DNA of 64,000 bases, taken from the NCBI RefSeq assembly GCF_019457915.1, contig NZ_JAHZSS010000015.1, positions 41,638-105,637 on the forward strand, written 5' to 3'. Source of the stretch: Neiella holothuriorum (lineage in GTDB: Bacteria; Pseudomonadota; Gammaproteobacteria; Enterobacterales; Neiellaceae). Numbering within the stretch: the stretch's first letter is position 1; every line of letters starts with the position of its first letter. Both the position numbers and the translations under genes were made by a program. The notes beneath the pieces are model-generated. The model was given only the letters and a program-made list of their open reading frames with translations. It did not search any database and was not told where the DNA came from. Of the stretch, positions 25,041 through 34,184 are shown piece by piece.

Positions 25041-27605
25041 ATGACTGTAAACAAGGTAAACACGACATTGATGCCAGCTTTCGCTAAGCCACTTACGCCG
25101 ATCGCCTTAGCTTGTATCACCGCGCTGGCAATGCCGGCAGTGGCAGAAGAAACGACTCGCCCAGCTCCGGAAGACGAAAAGGTTGAGCACATCTACGTGA
25201 TTGGCCAAGTAGCCGCCTCTGCGCGTTCGTTACAAGCACAGCGCGATGCTGATAATTTCATTACCGTTGCCACCGCCGATGCGATAGGTGACTTTCCCGA
25301 TGCCAACGCGAGTGAGTCTTTGCAACGTATGGTCGGTTTGTCCATTGAACGTGACCAAGGTGAAGGTCGCTTTGTTCGGATCCGTGGTTTGGCGCCGGAT
25401 TACAATGCGGTGACCATTAACGGTAGCCGTATTCCATCGCCGGAAGCCGGGCGTCGAGCGGTTGCGCTTGATGTCGTGCCATCAGATTTGATTCAAACCT
25501 TGGTGGTCACAAAATCACTTACGCCAGATATGGATGCTGATTCCCTGGGTGGTGCGGTTGATATTCAAAGTGCTTCAGCCTTTGACCGCGATGATCAGTT
25601 TTTTAAATTGAATATCGAAGGTGGCTATAACGATCAGCAAGAAGAGTACAGCCCTAAAATCACCGGTGCGTACTCCACTAAATTTGCAGATAACACCATG
25701 GGCTTAGCGCTGGCAGGCAGCTGGCTGAAGCGTAAATTTGGCTCGGACAACGTCGAAACCGGCAATGGTTGGGACTTCGATGAGTCCCCTGCGTTGTTGG
25801 AAGAGCTAGAGCAGCGCGACTATAAAATCACTCGTGAACGTATTGGTTTGGTGGCAAATTTCGACTGGCACCCAACCGACACAGACCGTTGGTTTTTACG
25901 TACCCTTTACAGTGAATTTGCCGATGACGAGCAACGTAACGGTATTGTGACTGAGTGGGAAGATGGCCATACCACGGACGGAGAAATGGTTGATGCCGAA
26001 GTCGCCCGCGAACTAAAAGATCGTGAAGAAACGCAAACCATTACATCGATCGTTGTTGGCGGCCAGCATGAATTCAACAATTGGATTGTTGATTATCAAG
26101 CGGGCTGGAGTGAGTCAGATGAAGACAACCCAGACTACATCACCTCTGCATTTGAACTCGATGATGCTGTACCGCTAACGGTAAACGGGACTCGTAAACC
26201 ACGCGTTGGCGCGCCTGCTGCCTATTTCGATTATGACGCCTATGAGCTAGATTCTATCGAAGTCTCAGATAGCTACACAGACGATACAGAATACAACGGT
26301 AAAGTTGACCTAACCTACCTGACGCAATGGTCCGGCCGAGATGTTGAGCTCAAGTTTGGTGGCAAAATGAGCCGCCGAGACAAAGACAATCGGGAAGATG
26401 TTTGGGTATTGGAAGACCTTGATGAAGCGGGTGTTAGTGATGCCGACTTGCTGATGAGTGGCCACCTTGGCGGAGTCGTTGACTATGATCTTGGCAATTT
26501 TGGACATGCCATTTCAGCCAACAGCATTCACAACTTAGTCGACGAAGTTGGTCTTGATGGTTATGAAGATGAAGTTGAATCGCGTATCAATAACTTCTCG
26601 ATGAGCGAAGATGTTGATGCGGCTTACCTGATGGCAACAGTGATCTTTGACGAAATGACCCTCATTGGCGGTGTTCGTTTTGAGTCTACTGACTTTGAAG
26701 CCAACGGCTGGCAGTACAACGACATCGATGAGAGCTTCACCGAACGTAATGTGAGCAATGATTACGATCACTGGCTGCCATCACTGCAATTGCGCTGGGA
26801 TATTGAAGAAAATCTCGTGTTCCGTGCCGCTTGGACAAACTCTATTGTTCGGCCAACGTTCGAGCAACTCGCGCCTGGTTTTGTGTTGGAAGAAGATGAC
26901 GGCGATTTAGAAGCTGAATTCGGCAACCCGAACCTCGAAGCGTTAGAGTCCATGAACTTCGATGTGGCCATTGAATACTACATGGGCGAAGCGGGCATTG
27001 CGTCTGCGGGCGTATTCTATAAAGACATCGAAAACTTTATTTATGGCTCTGACATCGCAGGCAGTGCTGGCTATGAAAGTTTTGCCAAGGCTGAAACCTA
27101 TACCAATGGTGACTCCGCCGATATTCTAGGTTTGGAGCTGAACTGGGTGAAGCAGTTCAACGAGCTACCTGCACCTTGGAATGGTTTGTTAATGAGCATG
27201 AATGCCACCATTACTGATTCCGATGCTGACATCAGCTACTACGACGATGGCGCTAAGCAAACCCGTTCGGTGCCATTCCCTAGTCAATCGGATGAAACTG
27301 CGAACTTTGCTGTGGGTTATGAAGATGAGCAAATGAGCCTGCGTCTATCCGCGGCCTATAAGTCTGAGTACTTGTTGGAAGTTGATAGTGTTGATGATGA
27401 CAACTACGACGTGTATGAAGATAGTCACTTGCAGCTCGACTTTATTGCCAAAGCGTATGTGCAAAAGGACATTCAGGTTTATTTCAACGCCCTTAACCTA
27501 ACTGACGAGACGTATTACACCTATTCCAATGCCAACCGCTACAACGTTCAATATGAAGAATATGGTCGCAGTTACCAAGTTGGCGTGACCATTACAGGCT
27601 TTTAA
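25041..27605 (+). CDS. TonB-dependent receptor, phytate-linked type
   Basis: An 854-residue outer-membrane receptor. After the signal peptide (IALACITALAMPAVAEE) comes a plug starting IYVIGQVAASARSLQAQRDADNF, then DFPDANASESLQRMVGLSIERDQGEGRFVRIRGL and SLGGAVDIQS, typical of the TonB receptor branch found beside hydrolases for complex nutrients. The barrel ends in SYQVGVTITGF with a terminal phenylalanine. The phytase gene follows after 12 bases, so I infer uptake of inositol phosphates or their products. The ATG at 25041 is preceded by GAGA; an upstream TTG at 25029 is an alternative. Confidence 0.9.
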   Translation: MTVNKVNTTLMPAFAKPLTPIALACITALAMPAVAEETTRPAPEDEKVEHIYVIGQVAASARSLQAQRDADNFITVATADAIGDFPDANASESLQRMVGLSIERDQGEGRFVRIRGLAPDYNAVTINGSRIPSPEAGRRAVALDVVPSDLIQTLVVTKSLTPDMDADSLGGAVDIQSASAFDRDDQFFKLNIEGGYNDQQEEYSPKITGAYSTKFADNTMGLALAGSWLKRKFGSDNVETGNGWDFDESPALLEELEQRDYKITRERIGLVANFDWHPTDTDRWFLRTLYSEFADDEQRNGIVTEWEDGHTTDGEMVDAEVARELKDREETQTITSIVVGGQHEFNNWIVDYQAGWSESDEDNPDYITSAFELDDAVPLTVNGTRKPRVGAPAAYFDYDAYELDSIEVSDSYTDDTEYNGKVDLTYLTQWSGRDVELKFGGKMSRRDKDNREDVWVLEDLDEAGVSDADLLMSGHLGGVVDYDLGNFGHAISANSIHNLVDEVGLDGYEDEVESRINNFSMSEDVDAAYLMATVIFDEMTLIGGVRFESTDFEANGWQYNDIDESFTERNVSNDYDHWLPSLQLRWDIEENLVFRAAWTNSIVRPTFEQLAPGFVLEEDDGDLEAEFGNPNLEALESMNFDVAIEYYMGEAGIASAGVFYKDIENFIYGSDIAGSAGYESFAKAETYTNGDSADILGLELNWVKQFNELPAPWNGLLMSMNATITDSDADISYYDDGAKQTRSVPFPSQSDETANFAVGYEDEQMSLRLSAAYKSEYLLEVDSVDDDNYDVYEDSHLQLDFIAKAYVQKDIQVYFNALNLTDETYYTYSNANRYNVQYEEYGRSYQVGVTITGF

Positions 27606-27617
27606 GGAGCTGCAATC

Positions 27618-29519
27618 TTGTTTTCCATTTCTCGTATATTTGTAACATCGGCTGAGGCGCTTGCGCCTCAGCAGTGGTCAACGTCTAAGCGGGTGGTTCA
27701 ACTTACGCGTTGGTTATCGTTCTCTGCCGTTGCTGGCGCTGCGTTGCTAACGGGCTGCGGCGCCGAACAATCGCAGACGCTAGAGCTTAACAAACAATCT
27801 GAATCGGCTTGGTTTAACGTGTCATCTCGCTTGGTGGCAACGCGCAACTTGGCTGAAATCAACTGGCAAGTGAGTTTGATCAACGATGGTCGCGCCATGC
27901 AAATTGTTAGTCAGTCAGGCGACAGCACGAGTACCACGCGTACCGTGCCATTTAGCGATATGTTGGCAGATGACTTTTGTTTGTATCTTAGCCCGCAAAG
28001 CCAAAACCTATATGCCTTTGTGCAAGATGGGCGCGCGCGTAGTGAACAGTGGTTGCTGGCAGAGCAAGGCCGCACGTTAGCCGATCCTGTTAAAGTGCGT
28101 CAGCTGCCGGTGGGTTACGATACCAGCCGCTGTGCAGCAAATGATGCTACCGGCGAGCTGTTTATTGCGGAAGAGGGCGTTGGCGTGTGGCGTTATCAGG
28201 CCGAACCTGAAGCCATGACCGACCGCCAGCCTGTTGCCATGAACCAGCCTTGGGGGAATTTAACCGATGCGGTTGAAGATCTCGCGGTACTGGCCGATGG
28301 TCGACTGGCACTGTTATTGCCAACAGAGCTGCACCTGTTGACACCAACGAAGCAGGGTTTCGGTTTGTCTCAGCACTGGCCGTTAACGACTGACAGTGAG
28401 CAAGAATTTGAACTCCTAGGTACCCGTTTGCAAGCCGATCAGCAACACATTGAATTGGCCTTTGGCCATGAAGATGAGTCAGCCAGTTGGCATGTGCAAT
28501 TACCGTTTGATGCCGAAGCTCACGCTACTCATCTTACCAAAGCAATGCCGTTGATCTCCGAGGTCAAAGCTAGTTATCAAACACCTCCGGCTAAACAAAC
28601 CGGTGACGCCATGGATGATCCAGCCATTTGGTTGAATCCACTTCGTCCTGCGATGTCGTTGGTATTGGGCACGCACAAAAAACACGGTTTGTATGTTTAT
28701 GATTTGCAGGGGCGCAAGCTCCAAGTACTTGCCGATGGCATGCTGAACAATGTGGATGTGCGCAGTTTCGCTGAGCCTATTGGTGATTATTATGGTCTCG
28801 CTGTTGCGTCTCGTCGCGATGACAACACGGTACTGCTATATGGCATTAATGCTGAGCGTCAAGTGACCCAATTGGCGCGCTTCGACACGCCACTCAATAA
28901 GATCTACGGGATCTGCATGGGCCAGCTTGATGATCAGTTGGTTATGTTCCCCAATGATAAAGATGGCCGCGTTCTGCACTACCAGCTCAATGCCAATGAT
29001 GATGGCCAGCAATGGCAAGCGTCATTGGTGCAAACGCTCACTCTCGATTCGCAGCCAGAAGGTTGTGTAGTTGATGACGTGCGCCAACAACTCTTTGTTG
29101 GAGAAGAAGATGTTGGCATTTGGATGGCACAACTCAACGAATCAAATCCACAATGGCAGGCCATTGCCACCATTGATGAGCACCTACATGCGGATGTTGA
29201 AGGCATCGCTATTGCCCGCGGCGAGCCCGATATCTTAGTGGCATCGAGCCAAGGCAATGATAGCTACGTGCTATTCCAAGCCGTATTTCCTTACCAGTAC
29301 TTAGGACGCTTTCGAGTGGGACTAAATGCAGCTAAAGGATTGGATGGTAGTTCCGAAACCGATGGCTTGGATGTATTAACGACACCGCTTAACACCGACT
29401 TCCCTGCAGGGCTGTTGGTGGTGCAAGATGGTCGTAACTTAATGCCTGATCAAGCGCAGAACTTTAAGTTAGTCAGTTGGACTGAGGTGTTAACGTCCTT
29501 ACAGCCGGTGCCGGAGTAA
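27618..29519 (+). CDS. two-domain beta-propeller phytase lipoprotein
   Basis: A 633-residue 3-phytase of the beta-propeller (BPP) family, which uses calcium to release phosphate from phytate. The N-terminus has a signal with lipobox LLTGCG, suggesting a lipoprotein. The C-terminal ~340 residues are the catalytic propeller: DDPAIWLNP, HKKHGLYVYDLQG, PEGCVVDDVRQQLFVGEED, VEGIAIARG and ASSQGNDSYVLF. The first ~300 residues form a second, diverged propeller (SRCAANDATGELFIAEEGVGVW) of the incomplete kind seen in dual-domain phytases. The TTG start is supported by AAGGAG eight bases upstream. Operon with the TonB receptor; ends at a clear terminator. Confidence 0.92.
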   Translation: MFSISRIFVTSAEALAPQQWSTSKRVVQLTRWLSFSAVAGAALLTGCGAEQSQTLELNKQSESAWFNVSSRLVATRNLAEINWQVSLINDGRAMQIVSQSGDSTSTTRTVPFSDMLADDFCLYLSPQSQNLYAFVQDGRARSEQWLLAEQGRTLADPVKVRQLPVGYDTSRCAANDATGELFIAEEGVGVWRYQAEPEAMTDRQPVAMNQPWGNLTDAVEDLAVLADGRLALLLPTELHLLTPTKQGFGLSQHWPLTTDSEQEFELLGTRLQADQQHIELAFGHEDESASWHVQLPFDAEAHATHLTKAMPLISEVKASYQTPPAKQTGDAMDDPAIWLNPLRPAMSLVLGTHKKHGLYVYDLQGRKLQVLADGMLNNVDVRSFAEPIGDYYGLAVASRRDDNTVLLYGINAERQVTQLARFDTPLNKIYGICMGQLDDQLVMFPNDKDGRVLHYQLNANDDGQQWQASLVQTLTLDSQPEGCVVDDVRQQLFVGEEDVGIWMAQLNESNPQWQAIATIDEHLHADVEGIAIARGEPDILVASSQGNDSYVLFQAVFPYQYLGRFRVGLNAAKGLDGSSETDGLDVLTTPLNTDFPAGLLVVQDGRNLMPDQAQNFKLVSWTEVLTSLQPVPE

Positions 29520-29543
29520 CGGACTAGTTTTGCTCTAAGATGT

Positions 29544-29571
29544 AAAAGCCTGCTTATTGAAGCAGGCTTTT
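29544..29571 (+). terminator. intrinsic terminator after phytase
   Basis: A 12-bp stem (AAAAGCCTGCTT, loop ATTG, AAGCAGGCTTTT) followed by more T residues, 25 bases after the phytase stop. It may also serve the convergent MFS gene. Confidence 0.92.
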
Positions 29572-29618
29572 TTTATCGCTAATCGCGGCGTTGCTAGCGC
29601 GTTGCGTTGGATGCTAAA

Positions 29619-30809
29619 TCAATTTTCTTGTTGGGCTTGTTTCGGCGCAGACCAAAGTAACTCGTTACCAGGCTCCGGCTTGGCTGGGATGCAATAAGCC
29701 AGTATCAGTGATCCAATGGCAAAACCAACACCAATCATAAACACAGCGGCATGTGAGTAAATCCAAACTATTCCCAATAGGGCCGGGATCACCACGGCAG
29801 CAATATGATTGATGGTAAAGCTAACACTCGCAGAGGCGGCTATGTCGCGTGGATCGGCAATCTTCTGGAAATAGGTGTTAATAGCAATGGCAAAGGCAAA
29901 AAACAGATGATCGATGATGTAGAGCGCAGCCGCCATATTGGCGTTATCAACCAGCGCATAGCCACCAAACACCATAATTAAGCCAACATACTCAATCAGC
30001 AGCGCTTTACGCTCACCAATCCGGCCTATAAAGGCTCCAATTTTCTTGGCAAATAAAAAGTTAAATACATAGTTTGCGATGAATAACGTACTGATTTGGC
30101 TAACGCTATAACCAAACTGTTCCACCATCATAAAGCCGGCAAACACCACAAAGATCTGTCGCCGAGCACCACTTAAAAAAACTAAGGCGTAATACAGCCA
30201 GTAGCGTTGACGTAAAATGAGCTTCTTATGTTGTGTGGCATGCTGATCAAAATGTTTAAAGTAAGTCGCCACGATGAGCGTGGCAAATACGCCTAAACCG
30301 CCAACTAACGCATACAGCCAGACATAATCGACCCCGAACTGCCCCATAACAACCCAAATCAGACCATAGGCGAGCAGCGATGCAATTGCTTTAACTGACA
30401 ACGCTTGGCCCATGAATTCGGGCGCGTCCTTTTTGTCGAGCCATTGCAAGGTCAGTGATTTGTTGATGGTTTCAAAGTAGTGAAAACCTACCGACATGAT
30501 GACGGTGGTGAAATACAAACCGGTTGCGTTGGGGAAAAAACCAGTTAACAAGATGCCAATGAACATGGTGGCAAGCGCGAGTAAAGCAAACGATTGTTCG
30601 CGGATCAGCAACAGTACAAACACGGCGGTAAAGGCCAAAAATCCGGGGATCTCGCGCACACTTTGTAAAATGCCAATCTCAACGCCGGTAAACTGAGCGC
30701 GCTCAACCACAAAGTTGTTGAGCAAAACCATCCAAGTGGCGAAACCAAAGGACATCAAAAACATCATGCACAAGAGCAGCTGTTGCGGTGTGCGAGCAAT
30801 ACGAATCAT
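29619..30809 (-). CDS. MFS transporter
   Basis: A ~396-residue hydrophobic protein with about twelve predicted membrane helices, fitting the major facilitator superfamily (for example LLLCMMFLMSFGFATWMVLL as helix 1; a central charged loop HFDQHATQHKKLILRQRYW separates the two six-helix halves). Substrate unknown. The first codons read GTG-ATG; I use the ATG. It is convergent with the phytase operon, so its link to phytate use is only positional. Confidence 0.85.
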   Translation of the reverse strand: MIRIARTPQQLLLCMMFLMSFGFATWMVLLNNFVVERAQFTGVEIGILQSVREIPGFLAFTAVFVLLLIREQSFALLALATMFIGILLTGFFPNATGLYFTTVIMSVGFHYFETINKSLTLQWLDKKDAPEFMGQALSVKAIASLLAYGLIWVVMGQFGVDYVWLYALVGGLGVFATLIVATYFKHFDQHATQHKKLILRQRYWLYYALVFLSGARRQIFVVFAGFMMVEQFGYSVSQISTLFIANYVFNFLFAKKIGAFIGRIGERKALLIEYVGLIMVFGGYALVDNANMAAALYIIDHLFFAFAIAINTYFQKIADPRDIAASASVSFTINHIAAVVIPALLGIVWIYSHAAVFMIGVGFAIGSLILAYCIPAKPEPGNELLWSAPKQAQQEN

Positions 30810-31086
30810 CACGATGAGCTATTAATGAAATTAAAACGACATGTTAGCACGCTGTTTATGGATTACTGGCTGATAATTTTTGCAGCAGCATTGTCAACTC
30901 GCTCATAGGCGGCGCATCGGACGCGAACAAGGTCATTGACGCGTCGTAGATCCTCCGATTGATGACTGTTTGATTGTTCTATTTTTTGCAACAGTCGTTC
31001 CCAAAGTGACTTATATATCCGTGGCTGATGGCTGGTTAAAGTACTGCTCGTCATTACATAAGAACAAATTGGATGAGGTTACCGTC

Positions 31087-31872
31087 ATGAAATTTAGAAA
31101 CATTATATATTCGAGCTTGGTGGTTGTGTGTTCTGGGCTCTCGGTGGCCCACGCGGCAACCATTACCCTGAATGATGGCCGAAGTATTGAAGCGGATATC
31201 ACCGGACGTGATGGAGATAACCTGATCCTTGACGTCAATGGCCTCGAAGTGAGGGTTGATAGCAGCCAGATCGCCTCCGTTGACATGACAACGAATTCTG
31301 CAGCGCCAGATGCCACGCCGGTTAATCAAGATGCGGCGGCAAACAGTAGCAATCAACAACAAGTCGCCACGGCACCACCGCCAGCTGCTGAGCCGGCCGT
31401 GGTGCCGGAAGGTACGGCGCTTACCGTTCGTATGAACGATTCAATCAACACGCGCTCTGGTGGTGTTGGGCAACGTTTTACGGCGATATTAGAAGCCAAC
31501 TTAATGGCCGGCGATGTGGTGGTAGCAGAGCGAGGCACAACCGTTTATGGTCGTATTATCGACTTGAAAAAAGCGGGTCGAGTAGCCGGGGGCGCATCGA
31601 TGTCAATAGAACTCACGGAGCTGCTCATTGAGAACCAAATGGTACCGATTGTGACCCAACCTCTCAGTGCACAAGGTCAGAATACAGCCGCAACCTCAGC
31701 AGGTAGAACGGCGAGAAGCGCAGCCATTGGAGGGCTTGCCAATGGTAGCTCAGGGGCTAAAACCGGTGCAAAAGTTGGATTGGGTGCGTCGCTTCTCACT
31801 CAAGGCAATGACATTGAGCTGCCCAAAGGAACCCTGGTTGACTTTAACTTACGCGCGCCATTGCAATCGTAA
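31087..31872 (+). CDS. secreted glycine-rich protein of unknown function
   Basis: A 261-residue exported protein. Signal peptide: MKFRNIIYSSLVVVCSGLSVAHA. Residues ~24-60 (ITLNDGRSIEADITGRDGDNLIL) look like a small beta module of the kind that recurs in cell-envelope proteins; then a Pro/Ala-rich linker; then a beta-rich domain (PEGTALTVRMNDSINTRSGG, VVVAERGTTVYGRIIDLKKAGR) and a glycine-zipper-like segment (SSGAKTGAKVGLGASLL). This resembles exported proteins annotated only as hypothetical in several phyla. ATG at 31087 with GAGG eight bases upstream. Followed by a terminator, so a single-gene unit. Confidence 0.7.
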   Translation: MKFRNIIYSSLVVVCSGLSVAHAATITLNDGRSIEADITGRDGDNLILDVNGLEVRVDSSQIASVDMTTNSAAPDATPVNQDAAANSSNQQQVATAPPPAAEPAVVPEGTALTVRMNDSINTRSGGVGQRFTAILEANLMAGDVVVAERGTTVYGRIIDLKKAGRVAGGASMSIELTELLIENQMVPIVTQPLSAQGQNTAATSAGRTARSAAIGGLANGSSGAKTGAKVGLGASLLTQGNDIELPKGTLVDFNLRAPLQS

Positions 31873-31909
31873 TTGACTAGAGGCGCTTACTGCAGCCGTT
31901 AATCTATTG

Positions 31910-31936
31910 AAAAAGCCACCGTTATGGTGGCTTTTT
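31910..31936 (+). terminator. intrinsic terminator
   Basis: An 11-bp stem (AAAAAGCCACC, loop GTTAT, GGTGGCTTTTT), about 38 bases after the secreted-protein gene. Confidence 0.9.
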
Positions 31937-32076
31937 GGTTTGTTGGTTATGTCGATAAATGATTTCGAAAGAACGCGATAACTTAATGATTAAGAGCGTA
32001 AAGATATGTAAAAGCGATTTATATGGCGGTGATGTGATTGGTAACATGATTGCTCCATACATTGTGATTGGTTGGT

Positions 32077-33462
32077 ATGAAAAAATATCTTTGGCTTAGC
32101 GCAGCCGCAGCTGCTGTGATTATCGGTTATGTGTCATTTTCTGGTTCGGGAAGCGAAGGGGCGGTCGGAAAATCGGCAGGAAGCTACCGTACTGAAGCCA
32201 TTAGCCGTGGTGATATTCGCAATACCGTGAGTGCGACGGGCACCTTAGCGGCGGTTGACGATGTGGTGGTTGGCGCCCAGTTGTCTGGCCAAATTACTGA
32301 AGTGCATGTCGACTTTAATGACTCGGTAGCCGCTGGCCAATTATTGGCATTAATCGATCCTCGTACCTTTGCGGCTCAAGTGGCACAAGCGCAAGCGCTG
32401 CTCGACAAAACGTCCGCCGACATTGAGCTCCAGAAAATTGCCATTAAGCAAGCCCAGGTGAACTACGAGCAAGCGGTTCGTAACCTTCGCCGAGTCGAAG
32501 GACTCGTGGCTGCCAACCATATTTCTGAAGACGAGCTTGATAGTTATCAAACGGCCGTTGAAGTCCAACAACTTGCTTGGCAGCAAGCCAAAGCGCAATT
32601 GAATATTCTGCATGCCACCGAAGCGAGCAACGCCGCAAGCCTAGAGCAGGCGACCATTGAATTAGAGCGAACCGAGATCCGCTCACCAATTGACGGTTTT
32701 GTGATTGACCGAACCATTGAAGCGGGCCAAACCGTTGCATCAAGCTACAACACGCCAGAGTTGTTCACCTTAGCCCGAGATTTATCGGAAATGGAAATTG
32801 AAGCCTATATCGACGAATCAGATATTGGCCGAGTGATGCTTGAGCAACGCGTTGCGTTTAACGTTGATGCATTCCCTGACCGCGAGTTTCGTGGTGAAGT
32901 CAGTCAAATCCAAAAAGCACCGCAGTCCGATTCTGGTGTTGTTAGTTATACCGTGGTGATCAATGCTAAAAATCGCAATGGTATGTTGTTGCCAGGTATG
33001 ACTGCGAACTTAGAAATTGCCATTGATAGCTTACCTAATGTGCAGCGGGTGCCGAACGCCGCGCTGCGTGCAGCACAGCGATTTGGTGATGCGAATGACA
33101 GCGAAAAGCGTCGTGGCCCGATGAGTATGCTCGAGCAGCTAAATCTCAGCAATGAACAACGGGAAATTTTACGAGAGCGTCTGCCTAAACCCGGCTCAGG
33201 TTTTGGTCGTGGTGTTGCCCAACAACAGCGTCAGCGAATGGAGCAAGTGTTGGATGAAGTGCTGACCCCGCAACAGCAAGAATTGCGAGCCAAACTTCGC
33301 AATGGCCAGCTTCGCGTTGGGCATCTACTGGTCGTTCGTGGCGGTGGTGTTGAAAAGATCGAAGTGAAATTAGGTATTAGTGATGATTCCCATACCGCAG
33401 TGCTGGAGCCCGATTTAACCGGTGAGCAGGTGGTCACACAAATTCGGGCTACTAAGTCATGA
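32077..33462 (+). CDS. MacA-like periplasmic adaptor with LTxxQ-type insertion
   Basis: A 461-residue membrane-fusion (HlyD/MacA) adaptor: N-terminal membrane anchor (LWLSAAAAAVIIGYVSFSG), lipoyl half-motifs around TLAAVDDVVVGAQLSGQITEVHVDFN and IRSPIDGFVIDRTIEAGQTV, and a helical hairpin between them. Such proteins link an inner-membrane MacB-type ABC exporter to TolC. Unusual: about 345-410 carry a charged helical insert with LNLSNEQREIL and VLTPQQQELRAKL, which resembles the LTxxQ repeats of the Spy/CpxP family. The gene overlaps the ATPase gene by 4 bases. ATG at 32077; an upstream TTG is in frame. Confidence 0.88.
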   Translation: MKKYLWLSAAAAAVIIGYVSFSGSGSEGAVGKSAGSYRTEAISRGDIRNTVSATGTLAAVDDVVVGAQLSGQITEVHVDFNDSVAAGQLLALIDPRTFAAQVAQAQALLDKTSADIELQKIAIKQAQVNYEQAVRNLRRVEGLVAANHISEDELDSYQTAVEVQQLAWQQAKAQLNILHATEASNAASLEQATIELERTEIRSPIDGFVIDRTIEAGQTVASSYNTPELFTLARDLSEMEIEAYIDESDIGRVMLEQRVAFNVDAFPDREFRGEVSQIQKAPQSDSGVVSYTVVINAKNRNGMLLPGMTANLEIAIDSLPNVQRVPNAALRAAQRFGDANDSEKRRGPMSMLEQLNLSNEQREILRERLPKPGSGFGRGVAQQQRQRMEQVLDEVLTPQQQELRAKLRNGQLRVGHLLVVRGGGVEKIEVKLGISDDSHTAVLEPDLTGEQVVTQIRATKS

Positions 33463-34184
33463 ACGAGTTGAGTTCATCAGCATCAACGCCAACCATTCAG
33501 TGCGAGCAGTTGAGTCATAGCTTTCCGATGGCAGGGGAGCGCTTCCAAGTGCTCAAAGGCATTGATTTGACGGTGATGCCCGGAGAGATGGTGGCCATTA
33601 TTGGCCCGTCGGGCTCTGGTAAATCAACTCTGATGAACCTGATCGGTTGCTTAATGACGCCCGAGCAGGGCGAGCTTAAGATCCTTGGCAAATCAACAAG
33701 CGGTTTAACTAAGGCTCAATTGGCCGATGTACGTCGTGACCACATTGGCTTTGTATTTCAGCAATTTAATTTGCTCGCTAGAACCTCGGCATTAGACAAC
33801 GTCAAAATGCCGCTGATGTACCATGACGAGCCAATTAAAGATGCCGATGAGCGAGCTCGAGCTTGCTTAGAGTCGGTCGGCTTAGGTGATCGCCTGCATA
33901 ACCACCCCAGCCAATTATCTGGTGGTCAGCAACAGCGGGTTGCCATTGCTCGGGCGCTTATCAATCGGCCCGATATTCTTTTGGCTGATGAGCCAACTGG
34001 CGCCTTAGATACCCACACCAGTGGTGAAATTATGGCGCTATTTCGCAAACTCAATAACGCTGGTCACACGGTGGTATTGGTGACCCATGAAATGGAAGTT
34101 GCTGAACAAGCAGACCGAATCGTTATGGTGCGTGACGGCTGTTTGTTACAAGATTCGAGTCAGCATTTGGAGGGCGCCAAATGA
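33459..34184 (+). CDS. ABC exporter ATPase (MacB/LolD-like)
   Basis: A 241-residue ATPase with Walker [11 protein letters not shown]-loop [18 protein letters not shown], signature [15 protein letters not shown], Walker [13 protein letters not shown] and the switch histidine in VLVTHEMEV. These features place it in the MacB/LolD/FtsE group of energy domains. It overlaps the adaptor upstream and the permease downstream by ATGA, so the three are made together. In this system MacB is split: ATPase and permease are separate genes. Confidence 0.95.
   Translation: MNELSSSASTPTIQCEQLSHSFPMAGERFQVLKGIDLTVMPGEMVAIIGPSGSGKSTLMNLIGCLMTPEQGELKILGKSTSGLTKAQLADVRRDHIGFVFQQFNLLARTSALDNVKMPLMYHDEPIKDADERARACLESVGLGDRLHNHPSQLSGGQQQRVAIARALINRPDILLADEPTGALDTHTSGEIMALFRKLNNAGHTVVLVTHEMEVAEQADRIVMVRDGCLLQDSSQHLEGAK

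Noticed and set aside
24872..25087. A 71-residue plus-strand open frame in the phytase control region
   Set aside because: It overlaps the start of the TonB receptor in another frame and lies over regulatory elements; no family pattern.
30863..31054. A 63-residue minus-strand open frame between the MFS gene and the secreted protein
   Set aside because: The residue pattern is protein-like (helical, charged), but there is no ribosome site, no recognisable family and no support from neighbours. It could be real, but I cannot support it.
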